NCBI GenBank assembly: GCA_000226015.1 | Contig: JH152766.1 | Coordinates: forward strand, 45,069 to 81,745 | DNA from: Mnemiopsis leidyi | Taxonomy: Eukaryota; Ctenophora; Tentaculata; Lobata; Bolinopsidae | Direction of reading: 5' to 3' | Length of the DNA: 36,677 nucleotides | In this document: in pieces, positions 1 to 11,050 of the stretch | How positions within the stretch are numbered: position 1 is the first letter of the stretch | Layout: each line of letters opens with the position of its first letter | Made by a program: the position numbers and the translations under genes | The notes under the pieces: model-generated | Seen by the model: only the letters and a program-made list of their open reading frames with translations | Databases searched by the model: none | What the model was told of the DNA's origin: nothing

Positions 1-198
1 CAACATCACTGATTCACTACTGTTGGTAAGTATGTTATCTATACAGGTTCCTCTACAGTTTGGACGTTCATGAGTAGGGATAGATATAACAGGTGCATAT
101 CCATATTGAAGAAAGAAGTCCTCAAAAAGTTCAGTGTCTGTTGAAGATTCCTTCAGGAGGTCAATATTGAAGTCACCTAAAACATGGACATCATGGAA
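1..198 (-). mobile_element. Non-LTR retrotransposon endonuclease fragment (decayed, partial)
   Basis: Read on the minus strand, this stretch is open to the window edge. It encodes the C-terminal part of an APE-type endonuclease domain of LINE elements: a VLGDFNIDLL block, then a PVISIPTHERP-like block, then GTCIDNILTN. That order (GDFN, then T.., then IDxI) is the family hallmark. A further endonuclease-like stretch continues to about position 235 in a different frame, so the copy carries at least one frameshift. No reverse transcriptase is visible because the window starts inside the element. It lies tail-outward just upstream of the mLST8-like gene. It is a dead fragment with no sign of an intact open reading frame. 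I cannot assign the clade. Confidence 0.72.
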
Positions 199-416
199 AA
201 TTGTCGATTTTTTATAAAATCATCATTGGCAAAACCCCCTCCCTTTCATTAACAATTCACATCATCTGGCGCCCCCCCCTTGGTGATGACATCTAAACGA
301 CCCCTAACCATAAATTTGTCTTTTCAAATGTAGTTTGCAATTGTTTGTTGCATGTACAGTGTACACTACAGAATACAGCTATTGACTGGTGTTAACTGCC
401 AATTCATCAGAAAGTA

Positions 417-2234
417 ATGAATTATGAAACTTCTAAAGGTAAAACTATGAGGAATTTAAGAGAGTTGGGGACCAATATGTATAGCAGAGAAATCGATGGA
501 AATCCTGACCAAGAACAAAAATTTCCTTCAGCTCTATTGGCAACTGCTGGCTTAGATGATAAAATATATATTTGGCATCCGGAGACAGGTGATATTTACA
601 AAGAGTATGACCTTGATCCTCAAATAGATTCTCAGGTATTTTCTCCTCTTTCAAGTTCTAAGTACATCTTAATTAGCCCTGATTTGCTTATTTTTTAATT
701 ACTGCTCTACATGGAACTGGATTCAGCTGGTAGATAGGATTTTGCTTGCAATCTTCTTGTTGAGACCATGATTAAGGATTAAATGACAAGGGTCTCAGAT
801 GAACTTTCTTGAATCTTCACATAAAAGCCTTGGTGTAAGAAATAATGATATATTTAATGCCTACATCATTCATGCAATGAATGTTACATTTTGATGGTTT
901 CGCAAAAGTTTTTCTTAATTTCCTTTCAGTTTAACTTTTGATCTTTCACTTTTCAGGTTAATTGTTTGAAGTTTTCTGGTGATGGAAGACTGCTGGCTGT
1001 TACTGGATATGAAGTTATAAAAGTATATGATGTTCACTCTAATAGACCACTGACAAACATGAGTAACAATTCTGATTCAAACAGCAAAAATATAACATGT
1101 GTCAATTTTGCCACAACAGACAATACAAGCTTAATTACAGGTTTTTAATCTTACTATGACTTTCTATGTCTCGGCATTCGAATGGTGCTGTGTTTGAATT
1201 TATTTGACCTGAAGATAACTTAATTGTCATATCTTTCACTGTGCATCATCAAGCTGAAGACCATGAACGCATGTTTTTTTCAAGCTTTTGACCAAAATCT
1301 ACTTGATTCTATTTCAGAACCCCCTCCTGCAGCATTTTAATAATTGTTTTATGTATTTGCATCCTTTTATTATCTATTATCCATCCATTGTATCCACTCC
1401 ATTTCAAGATACTTGGAATGGCCACAGACAAATCACTGTTCTCAGCCCCTCGGGGTTTTTCAAATTAATTATATTGGTTCATGTTGGATTTTGGTTACAA
1501 GTCCGCCAAAATGTGATCTCAATTTTCTTTTCCTATTCTTGATTTGATATACTATATCTCAACTTCTAGGGGGAGAGGACGGTTACTGCAGACTCTGGCA
1601 ATTTCCGAGACGGAATCTGAAGCAAGAAAGAGAAGTGAATTGTTCTCAATATGGCGTCATAAACTGTTTGACAACAAAGCATCCGGACTTTAATGCAGTA
1701 GTTGGGACTCAGTCAGGGTACATTCTCGGACTCAACCTTTCAGATGAAAGAAACGTCACTAAACTTCTTCACAGAAAAGCACTGGCAATACAGTCGATAG
1801 ACTGCCATGTGGAGAAGCATAATTTAAGAGTTGTTGCCATGACAACAGTTGGACATTTATTGTCATATTATAATGGCCAGTGGACAGATAAAAAAGTACA
1901 TGATAAATTGGGGCTCTGCTGTGTTCTGTCACATGATGGACAATATCTAGCCACTGGTGGTTCAGATGCTAAGATTCGGTTGTTTAAGCTAGAAGAGAAC
2001 TTAATTTTTGAGTTGCGTACTCTTACTGATACCAAGCTGAAGTGGATTTGGTGCTTGCAGTTTTCCTTTGACAGTCTCTTTTTGTTTGTCTCCTCCAGTG
2101 ATGGTGTAGTGCAGATGTGGAGTCTGAGGGACTGGGACATTAAACGGAACTATAGGGGGCACAAAAAATCTGTGGTATCTTTGTCTCTGTTTGAATATCG
2201 TCAAAAGCATAGTATGCATCGCCAAGGTTTATGA
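417..2234 (+). CDS. MLST8: mLST8-like WD40 protein (TOR complex subunit LST8), 3 exons
   Basis: Exons 417-635, 957-1140 and 1570-2234 join in phase (0, then 1) to give 355 aa; human mLST8 is about 326 aa. The protein is a WD40 propeller that binds and stabilises the mTOR kinase domain in both TOR complexes. Family blocks appear in the right order: ALLATAGLDDKIYIWH near residue 40, DSQVNCLKFSGDGRLLAVTG across the first junction, TGGEDGYCRLW across the second, GTQSGYI, then LATGGSDAKIRLF, WIWCLQFSFDS and IKRNYRGHKKSVV at the C-terminus. The joined TGGED motif strongly supports the intron borders. Blades 4-5 are poorly conserved, so this is a divergent copy. ATG 417 is the first in-frame start; ATG 480 inside the same exon would give a length closer to human. 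A generic WD40 protein is the alternative, but the C-terminal blocks favour LST8. Confidence 0.82.
636..956 (+). other. mLST8-like intron 1
   Basis: GT at 636 and AG at 956 (cttttcag before 957). The flanking exons join in phase 0. AT-rich; no other feature seen. Intron 2 (1141-1569) contains short chance open frames only. Confidence 0.7.
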
Positions 2235-2607
2235 TAGGAAGAGTTATATCTTTTATAGGTTAATCATAGTACATCGAGCTACTATTACACATTGTATTAG
2301 ACAATGACGGTGGGTTATATAATTAACATTTTCACTATTTTCAACTTACAAATTTGAGCTTTGATAAATTGATATAATTGAATTGACTATGACATAAAGC
2401 AAACTGCATGCTTAGATAATAAGATTCTATAAAATTTCCATATGTTTCAAGTTAAAAGCTAGGATAATTAGCCTCAAAAAAGGTTTAACTGAAAATCATC
2501 ATGTTTTCAAAATGTTGCTCACTAATCACTATTGACAATGGTCTTAACTTATACTTACTTACTTCGTTGAGTTTATCATGTAGTTGAAAGGCCATCATAT
2601 GTTCATT

Positions 2608-2699
2608 CATATGGTGAAAGGCCATTATAAGTTGGGTAAATAAGCTTTAAGTTCATATGGCGAAAGGCCATTATAAGTTAGGTAAATAAGCTTTCAGTT
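2608..2699. repeat. 46-bp direct repeat, 2 copies
   Basis: Two near-identical 46-bp units start at catatggtgaaaggccat (2608) and catatggcgaaaggccat (2654). A degenerate partial copy (gaaaggccatcatatgttc) lies just upstream at 2586. Intergenic; no coding role seen. Confidence 0.8.
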
Positions 2700-2945
2700 C
2701 AGAAATGTAAAATGTTGTAAAACATAATAGCAATATACCAAGACTTGACTTACATGCCTCAGTGCTGCTTGTTATAAGGATACTGGATTGTCTTGTACGT
2801 AATTAGTTCAAAGTGTGGTAGTTTTATTTTTGAATTTTGATAAGAAGTAGGACTGCTAATGTGGTTGCGTATAACATCTTAAAACAAGGAATGCGCAATG
2901 GTTCTCAAAATATTTCAATCAATATGTCATTGACCATGTTCACTC

Positions 2946-2951
2946 AATAAA
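2946..2951 (+). terminator. Possible polyadenylation signal (AATAAA) after mLST8-like gene
   Basis: A canonical AATAAA hexamer lies about 710 bp after the stop codon. It is the first clear one downstream, but AT-rich sequence produces this motif by chance. Confidence 0.3.
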
Positions 2952-3731
2952 TGTATTTAATTTGTAGTGTTGAAATAGTTTACAGTACACAACTTGCCTC
3001 GAACAATTTAAAATCAAAAAAAATTTTTTAATTTCAAATCATTGTGCAAGATTGACGGTTAATTACCTAGTTCTTCTAGATGTTATCATTAATTTTGTTT
3101 TGTTATTAAAATATAGAGCGATTTAATTGAGTGTTTATTCTCGTAAAAATTTTGACGAATATAATATAAAATTGCTGGATTTGAAAATCAATATGTGTTG
3201 GCTCTTGGAAACACAAGTAGGTTGAGAGACAAAAGCAAAGTTTTGCACGTAAACACCCGTTTTACAACGATGTCACAAACCCCTCTCCCTAACACCATTA
3301 GTTGAAAAATCAGTATTCGTCAGCCCCTCGACTCTGTCATCTGTCAGTATTCTGTCAGTTACAGTCTGTCGGTTGGGACTGTCTGATATATTCTTTGCAT
3401 GCACCAATAATAGATCACCAGTTCAAACCTGTCCTCCATTTCGGGGTGTTTAAAAAGTCTGTGTATCAAATTCCATCTACATATTATTTCGTGATACACA
3501 GATGACAAAATAATTATAGCTAGAGCCTGCAGCTGCGTTTATATTATCAAGTAATTGAATTTTTGAAGTTATTTACTCGCTTTCTGTCGTTTTTGTTAAA
3601 TAACTTGTTGTTTAGTCAACAAACTTACAACGTCAATAAGCTGAATAACTTTATGCTTTATGCTTTTATGCAACAATTTTGCTCTGAGTATCTATTTAGA
3701 TAAACAAACTCCACCAATCAAGCAGAAAGAC

Positions 3732-4738
3732 ATGTCAGTAGACGTAAAGGTAGGTTTCCTCGGAGCAGGCAACATGTGCCAAGCCATTGCCAGTGGCATG
3801 ATATCAAGTGGGACCGTCAAAGCAGAGAACATAGTCGCCAGCGCTAGGACAGAGGAAGGTCTAAGTAAAGTACGCAGCATGGGAATCAGGGGTATCTTGG
3901 ACAACTGCCAGGTCGTTGCAGAGTCCTCTGTTGTATTTCTGGCAGTGAAACCTCACATTCTGCCTGGTGTATTGAAACAGGTCGCTGCGACTGTCACAGA
4001 GGACAAACTGCTAGTTTCCGTTGTGAATTCTACTACCAACAAGGAGATAGAGGATCTCGTTGGTTAGTACTTTTTTCTTTTTTCTCCACTAGAATTTACA
4101 AATATTCTAGTTTATTTCGAATTATAAAAGTACAATTGTCGTTTGCTAGTGACAGCTAACGGTATTAAATTTTCCTTACCATCCTTTCAGTACAACAGTA
4201 TTTTATTCTATAGTTTATCAGTGTACATGATGATATCTTCCTAGGAAAGCCAGTTCCAGTGATGAGGACATTACCAAATACCCCAGTACAAGTAAGATCA
4301 GGTGTAGTAGCTGCTTACCCTGGCTCACACTGCACACCCTCCCACACTTCCCTCTGTACCTCTCTTATGGAACCTCTGGGTCTTTTCTCCATCCTTCCCA
4401 GTGAGAGTCTTATTGATGTAGTCAGTGGACTGTGTGGAAGCTCTCCCGCCTTTCTCTTCATGATGGTGGATGCCATGGCTGATGCAGCTGTCAGGATGGG
4501 GTTGCCGCGTCAAGTGGCAGCTAGTCTAGCTGCGAAGACGATGGAGGGTTCTGCTAAGATGGTGTTGGAGTGCAAGGAACACCCCATGCAGCTGGCAAGT
4601 GACGTTTGTTCCCCTGGAGGGACTACTGTTGAGGGTGTGTATAGGTTGAATAGGGCTGGGTTTAAGGGAACTGTTATGGATGCCGTGATAGGCTCTATTG
4701 AGAAAACCCAGGGGAAAGAGATGCGCTATAACTACTAG
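3732..4738 (+). CDS. PYCR3: Pyrroline-5-carboxylate reductase (PYCR3-like), 2 exons
   Basis: Exons 3732-4062 and 4245-4738 join in phase 1 to give 274 aa, the length of human PYCR3 and shorter than PYCR1/2 (about 320). The enzyme makes proline from pyrroline-5-carboxylate using NAD(P)H. The N-terminus has the Rossmann loop VGFLGAGNM and the VFLAVKPH strand. After the junction comes GKPVPVMRTLPNTP. The C-terminal dimer and active-site region has LCGSSPAFLFMMVDAMADAA, MGLPRQVAASLAAKTMEGSAKM and the family signature SPGGTTVEGVYRLNRAGFK. The start at 3732 places GFLGAGNM at residue 8, as is usual; the open frame extends upstream to 3660 but that part looks non-coding. The C-terminal tail is short, as in PYCR3, which is predicted cytosolic; no mitochondrial presequence is visible. 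Confidence 0.93.
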
Positions 4739-5480
4739 GAATTGAAACTTTTTTATCATCTTGAGTCGAAACTACGGGAAGGCACAGCCGCGGGTTATCT
4801 GAATATAATTTGTAGTTATCAATCCTCTTTAGGGTCATATAATTTATTTGTCACATCATTATAATTACCAGTACCCCTGCAATAGCTTGCCGTTATGACT
4901 TATGGAGTTGGTTAATGGTTCACATTTTGTGTGTTTGTATAGTCGATAAAAATTTGGTTTATTATGTGCTACACTGTATTGTTTGTTTTCTTCTTAGGCA
5001 ACAATTTGTTCTTTTTAATTAATTAAGTTATTTTGGTTTCTAAAGTTTAGACTCACATTTTGCATTTAACTTTTTTTGAAAAATAGAACTACACAATTAG
5101 CATTGTTTAGTAATTGATAAGATTGGTAATGATTAGATTGTAGTAATGATTACATTGGTAATTTATTAAACTTTTAAAATAATATTGTTTCACTGCGTAG
5201 CCATTTAAATGTATTGTTTCATGATTATGGCAACATAAAAACCTGAAATAGCTCAATCAAGTTCAATCCATGGACAAGTGATTGATTCAAAATCTAATAC
5301 ATATTTCGGTCAATTAGTTTTGTTCACAGGTTAAAGGATGCTTTTAGCCCTAGAAGTTAATTGTCACATTTTTAAATGTAATTTTAAGTTCGATTTTTTA
5401 TAGATTTTCATTTTCTTGTGTGCCTACAGCATGAGCAATTCACTTTTTTATTTCGAAAATTGTAGAGGCAGGCTGATGTA
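4739..5480. other. Intergenic between PYCR and MLH3
   Basis: AT-rich sequence with no coding exon recognised. It would hold the PYCR 3' UTR and the MLH3 promoter or 5' leader. An acceptor-like ttgtag ends at 5465, just before the MLH3 start codon. Confidence 0.5.
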
Positions 5481-8400
5481 ATGGGAAGAAAAGTAGAAGA
5501 GCTTGACTTTGAAACTCAGGAGTTGTTGAAGGCCTCAGTTGCCATCCCCTCCTTGGCAATTCTTGTTCAGGTTTTTATCGCTTCTTTTTAAATAATATTT
5601 TTTAGCTGGAGCGTTAATATTGACTTAAGTTTTACTGTAGTACATGGAATACATGGAAATAAGTGGGATCTCACCACCATTCCTCTTCAGGAGTTAGTGT
5701 GTAACAGTATAGATAGTGGAGCAACATGTATTGCTGTCAGAGTCAATATTGAGAGAAACTCCAGAGTTCAGGTTTGAGCTTTATAACTTAATTTTTCATA
5801 ATGATTCCTAATTCTGGCAACCTTTTCCTTTTATGCTTTGATAAATTTACTTAGCACCTTTGTGTTTTACACATTTTTTGTTATTTGGATGGATTGTTCA
5901 TTTGGATGGATTATTTAGATCTGTATGATACAGTTTTTTAAAGATTATCTACTGTGCAATTTTCATACCTAATATTAGAAGTATTTTACATGAGGTCACT
6001 AATCTAAACTATATTCGCCTAATTCAACACAGCAATGGGTAGATACTTAGATACTTTTTCACTGAACAAGTTAAATCTGTAGTTGTTGTTTTTCAGGTCG
6101 TGGATAACGGTCATGGGGTGCAAGACATTGTTGAACTGTGTGAACACGCCCCGACCCACAAGCGCAAAGTGTCTCGCCATCTTTACGGAACTCGTCGAGG
6201 AAGTCTGTACTACATCATAAAGTTGTGTGAGAAGGTAGTTGTCACCACCCGTCGACATAACACCACTGTCACCAAGGTGTATACGTCTTACAACGAGCGT
6301 GAAGTTGTGACTGAAAAAAGAAATCGACACTCCAAGGGGACAACTATAACAGTAGACAACGTCTTCAGCAATATGCCTGTAAGGTCAGCCTCTGTTTCAT
6401 ACATGGACATGGAAGAGACTAAAGACAGTCTACTAAGGCTGGCTGTAGCAAATCCGAATGTTGCCATCACTCTAAAAGACATCAATTCTGGCACTAAACT
6501 TTTCCAAACACATTCCTCCTCAACGTCTTCGGATAACTTTCTTCTTTTTTGTCACCACATTGTCGATTGGAGGAGTTTATCTGAGGTACGCTTTGAGATA
6601 AATGGGTACAGATTGAAGGCCTTGCTGAGCAATCAGTTGTATCCCAAGCCAAGGCAATTGGTCTATGTTAATAGGCGTCATGTAAGTGATGAAAGAATAA
6701 TGAGATTTGCAAATGATCTTCTAACTTCTGCGTTAGCTCCATTAGACAAGAAGAATCAAGAGAATAGGTTTCCAGTTTTCTTGTTTTTCATAGCTTGTAA
6801 ACCTATTAACGTGGATATGTGCTTTGACTCAAACACATTTCTCGAATTTAGCGACTGGGACAGTGTTTTTACTCTTGTATACCGATGTATTTCCAGTTTC
6901 CTCGAGGCAGAAGAGATTCCCTTTAATGTAACAGAGGAGAGTTTGTCCCAGCTGTCATCTCCGTGTCCCTCCTTACAGACCTTGCTGAGGGTTGCTTCTC
7001 CGGTTCACAATGTCAAGTCAGAGAAAGCTCTAAGAGTGAGGAATTCAAGTTCTCTAGCTCCTCCTACTGAAATCATTTCAAATGAGTCAGGTGAGGTTGA
7101 AAAGTTTTCTTTCGTATCTGAAAAACCAAACACAAAGAAATTAGTGGAGGAGACTGTTTTGGAGACTCCTAAGAAAACAAACCACTCAAAGTTTGTTTCA
7201 AATAAAAGAGTACTGAATGATGCCGATTTCTCGCCCGTTCATAACCAAAAATTCCCAAATTGTAAAGTAAAAGGTTGGACTCTCAAAACTCCTGAAAAAA
7301 CGGGAGAAGGAGGAGGTAGCAACCTTTTCAAAACCCCCCCTTTCAAAATGAACGAGTCATTGCTGTCCAGGTTACAGAATGCCCCCATACTAAACCACCT
7401 AGAGGGGTCTAGCAAAAATATCGAACCAACAGGATCAAAAACAATAGAGAAATCCTCTGTTTTCTCCCGAAACAATGGTCAGTCCTTCTATCCATCACCG
7501 GGTTTTCAAAGTACGAAACGTCGATCCTCTACACCACTGTGCCCATCAAAAAGTGCTACGCTTCAGCTCAACATATCTCCCATTGACCTTCCTAAAATGC
7601 ATAAGGGATTCTTAACACCATCTGTTCAAACAAAAAGAAAACGAAGTCAAAGATCGTCTACTTCAAATATTTCTAAAAAAAGAGACCTTAAATCGGGTAC
7701 TTGTAATGAAAAACCAGAGAAAGATCAGCCGATATTCCATTTGGAAACACCCAGATTTATCCTAGATGGACAGTCTAGTTATTTGTCATCAGAAAAACAT
7801 TCGAGTCGGACCAATTTGTTTCGACATAGTAAAGACTCGGGCTATCAAACGACTTCAAGAGACGGCTTTTCAGCTTTTCCATTATTTGAACCTTCCAAAC
7901 TTTTTGGATCCCTATCCAGTGAACAGGACCTATCTAAATGTGAGATGGAATTGTACTCTGACTATGATGAAACTTCTTCATTAGAGCCGAAAAGAACCCA
8001 ATTGTTTGAAGTTTTTGAAGATGCCACCAATAGTCCTACCAATGTAAAATCCAATAAAAAACAAGAGCTATCTCCCCATCGATTTAGGATCTATTGGGAC
8101 AATGCAGATGGATTTGACAAAAAATGCAATGACAAAGATATGATTAGCCTTGTCAGAAAAATTCCAACAAACCATGTTAATGATGTTTCCAAAGATGCGA
8201 TGGAAAAGGTCGCAAATAATAGTATTATTAGCCAGAAAAAGGTGCGTAAAGTAAAAATGTCAGATTCTGCATGTTCCCCAATAAAGATTCCTGTGGATAG
8301 AGGTTGTTCCCCCGTGAATTTCGAGAGTGCCAATTCTGATTTACTGCCAGAAAAATCTGCTGAAAATCAAGATGTGATGGTGCAACTCTCCAATTTGAAA

Positions 8401-9597
8401 ACTACCCCTGAAAAAGATCTTTCTTGTGACAGTTTTAGTGACATAGATGAGTCGGTCCTTGCTGGGGTGGACAGAAAAATTGACGAACTTGTCGGCAGTT
8501 CATCGAGGGAAATTGATAACTGTGCTGGCAAGGTTGACATTGCTAATATTCCAATCAAATCACCATGCTTTGAGTGCCACACACAAAATGTTATGAAACG
8601 TCTTGACTTTGCTTCCCAATCCCGCACTAAAGATACAGAAGATTTAGCCAACAAAGAGAATATTCGTCCAGATTACAAAGTCGTGACTCCAGTCACAGCT
8701 GCTTCTCACCTGGTTTCAAATTGTGCACCTTGGAACAAGAGTGGTCCCAAAATTACAATTAATAAGAAGTCGGCCCCTTTAGATATACGGAAATGGAATT
8801 CTTCAGTGTTTGAAACACATGGAGATGGGGCCTGGAACGTTCAGAAGAATCCCAAACTCAACATGAAGTTCTTACTTGATGCTCAGAAATTTGATAAAGG
8901 TGTCTTTGATGGCATAAAGGTAATCGGACAAATTGATGAAAAGTTTATTGGTTGTGTAACATCAAAAAATCTGCTCATACTCATTGACCAGCATGCTGCT
9001 CATGAGAGGATAAGGTTAGAGTGCATGCTGGATACTGTACATAAAGACAGGGACTCAGCCGGTGATGTTGAAGATAAGAAACTGATTACTCCCATTCCAA
9101 TGAAGCTTTCAAAAGCAGACACAGCGTTTGTTAATCACATTTCTTCGAAACTGAAACGTGTTGGATTTGAGATTGACTGCTCGAAGAATCATATCAACAT
9201 CATATCAATCCCAGCCATCTGTTTTACTGAATCAGATAACCTCAACATCTCCATTGATGATATCATTACTGCATTCAACCAGTCAGTTCAGCAGATACGA
9301 GACTCAAAAGGATGTAACCTTTCACTTCCTACTAAACTAGTGGACTACCTACACTCCAAGGCATGCCATGGAGCCATCAGATTCGGGGATGAGCTGACTG
9401 AAGAGCAATGTCGTGTGCTTGTAAAGCAGCTCAGTGCTTGCGACCTCCCTTTCCAATGTGCACATGGGCGGCCCTCTTTTGCTCCTATAGTTACACTTGT
9501 GAAGGACAGAGAAAATGAATTTGAGGTAGCAGATGTAGAACCCGTCTGTCAAGAGCTGTGTTTTCTTAAGCTCAGATCCCGTTTCAGACCGACATAA
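5481..9597 (+). CDS. MLH3: DNA mismatch repair protein MLH3 (MutL-gamma subunit), 3 exons
   Basis: Exons 5481-5570, 5691-5771 and 6097-9597, all phase 0, give 1223 aa; human MLH3 is about 1450. MLH3 pairs with MLH1 as a nicking endonuclease that resolves meiotic crossovers and helps mismatch repair. The N-terminal GHKL ATPase shows ELVCNSIDSGA (exon 2), VVDNGHG at the exon 2/3 junction and KGTTITVDNVFSNMPVR. The long middle (about residues 300-930) is low in conservation and rich in S, K and TP sites, as in other MLH3 linkers. The C-terminal nuclease domain carries DQHAAHERIRLE from about residue 1021, which fits the metal-binding DQHA(X)2E(X)4E motif, then ACHGAIRFGDEL and FQCAHGRPSFAP. The GFRGEAL lid motif is replaced by GTRRGSL near residue 88 (see findings). 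The 3.5-kb last exon is unusual for this intron-rich locus. The start at 5481 follows an in-frame-terminated ATG at 5476. Confidence 0.93.
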
Positions 9598-10009
9598 TTA
9601 GTTTTGTTTTCATTTGTGTTTTTTATGTTTGTTTTTGCATTATGTATAGAGTTAAAAATATGGTTTCATTATGAAAATGTATGAGTGTGCATGAATTATT
9701 TCAAGTGAGATGTTAAATAGGTACCGAGGTATATAAATTTTATATAAAGCCTAACGCTGTAATATCCTACCAATGAGCTGTGAGTATTAACCAAAACGAG
9801 AGACTTCCGAATACTATGATGCAACAGTCTTGCAAAGTGTGAGATATTTGGTATCATTTATGGTGTTTAAGTTTGTGTAATGAATAAGTGATTGGCCCGT
9901 GCACACTATGCTTTTGTATGTCCATGCTATTTCAATCGTAACATTCAGAGTTTAAGGCATTAAGCATCATGAAAAAGCGAATTGGCATGGCATCAAGTTA
10001 CAAAGTTTG

Positions 10010-10015
10010 AATAAA
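10010..10015 (+). terminator. Possible polyadenylation signal (AATAAA) after MLH3
   Basis: AATAAA about 410 bp after the MLH3 stop, the first clear hexamer downstream. Chance occurrence is likely in such AT-rich DNA. Confidence 0.3.
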
Positions 10016-10520
10016 TTTGTCTTAAAGAAATTCATTTATTTCCATGATTTGTCATATATCATGCACATTGCATGCGACATAATTGTTCATTATAATTCAT
10101 ATTATAATTCATATTAAGATATTATCAAAATGAAAATCAATATGAAAATAAAATGGCTAGATGTTTTGATGTAATTTCCAAATGTGTGTCTGTTTTAATT
10201 GTATGTCACAAAGTGTGTGTTTTTAACGATGTTAAAGAATTATTATCATTAATTTATTATGATAAATACATTTATTTTATTATCATAATATTTTCTATCT
10301 TTATAATAAATTATTATAATATTATTGTTTGTGAAATGAAATGTTTTTTCTTATCTATTAAACAAAGTTTTAAATTGTTTTCATGATGGCAATAAAATGG
10401 TTATACAAGATTGTGTACCCTAAAATGTAAAAATCGATATAATTATGAATTATAAAATTTTCATATCTATTTTATGATGTTTAATTGTGTCTTCTATCGT
10501 ACTTGTGTCCTAGATCAGGT

Positions 10521-10598
10521 CAATGGTCAAAAAATCTTGACCATGACCATGAAAAATTTGGATTTTGGCATGGTCATGGTCAAAATTTTGACCATTTG
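10521..10598. repeat. Imperfect inverted repeat (foldback) built on TGGTCA/TGACCA
   Basis: Arms at about 10521-10551 and 10569-10598 are reverse complements with few mismatches, for example ttgaccatgaccatg against catggtcatggtcaa, with a 17-bp spacer. More TGGTCA/TTGACC pieces follow to about 10700. It could be the remnant of a foldback or MITE-type element, or a hairpin made by local duplication. No target-site duplication could be confirmed. Confidence 0.65.
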
Positions 10599-10931
10599 AC
10601 TAGGGTAATCTTATGACTACGGTAATCTTACGAATATAACCACGGCCATTTGACCATAACCATGACACCCTGACGAAGTCCAAATGGTCAAAAAATTGAG
10701 TTTATCTTACCCCACTAGGTCATACTTCATCTTCTTTTTATCCTTCTCAAATGTCGCTTTCTATCTGAAAAACAATCTCACTTATAATTCCAACTCAAAA
10801 TTTGACACTCTTTTTAATTGTGTGATATACCTTTTATATACTCACTTAAGTTAGTATATAAAAGAATGACTTTGTGTTGAATTAAGGCTCACTGCCTATT
10901 CTACAACAAGTTCAAAAAACCTTTTTTTCAG

Positions 10932-11050
10932 TTATGCAATGTATCCCAATAAAGAATCATCTTCCATATTCTTAGAGGAAATACCACAATGTATCCTCTG
11001 CAGCCCTGGCGGCCTGCAACACGGAGGGCAGATAAAGCCAACAAAACAAA
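10932..11050 (+). promoter_or_regulatory. Probable 5' leader of CTC1-like mRNA with upstream ORFs
   Basis: A strong acceptor-like tttttttcag ends at 10931. After it come ATGs at 10934 and 10939, both out of frame with the 11051 start. The 10939 frame runs 42 codons and overlaps the CTC1 start, stopping at 11065-11067. The peptide does not look like low-complexity filler, so this could instead be a coding exon separated from the main frame by an assembly indel. In the main frame there is a TAA at 11033, which blocks simple extension. Confidence 0.4.

Larger units (their letters stand above)
2235..3731. other. Intergenic, AT-rich
   Basis: No coding exon is recognisable between the mLST8 stop and the PYCR start. 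It contains a 46-bp direct duplication at 2608-2699 and a possible polyadenylation signal at 2946. The stretch 3300-3500 is slightly more GC-rich and has a short open frame with no recognisable similarity. The sequence just before 3732 is pyrimidine-poor, so no clear promoter can be called. Confidence 0.5.
9598..11050. other. Intergenic between MLH3 and CTC1-like gene
   Basis: Very AT-rich, with no credible exon. A 77-residue open frame at 10153-10386 is low complexity. Holds an AATAAA at 10010, an inverted repeat at 10521-10598 and, from 10932, a likely 5' leader of the CTC1-like gene with upstream ATGs. Confidence 0.5.

Noticed and set aside
1288..1547. Two overlapping open frames of 67-84 residues
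   Set aside because: They lie inside mLST8-like intron 2; the exons on either side join in phase to restore TGGED without them.
8091..8654. Minus-strand open frames within MLH3
   Set aside because: Shadows of the long MLH3 exon with no family resemblance.
10153..10386. 77-residue open frame
   Set aside because: AT-rich, low complexity, no recognisable domain and no splice or context support.
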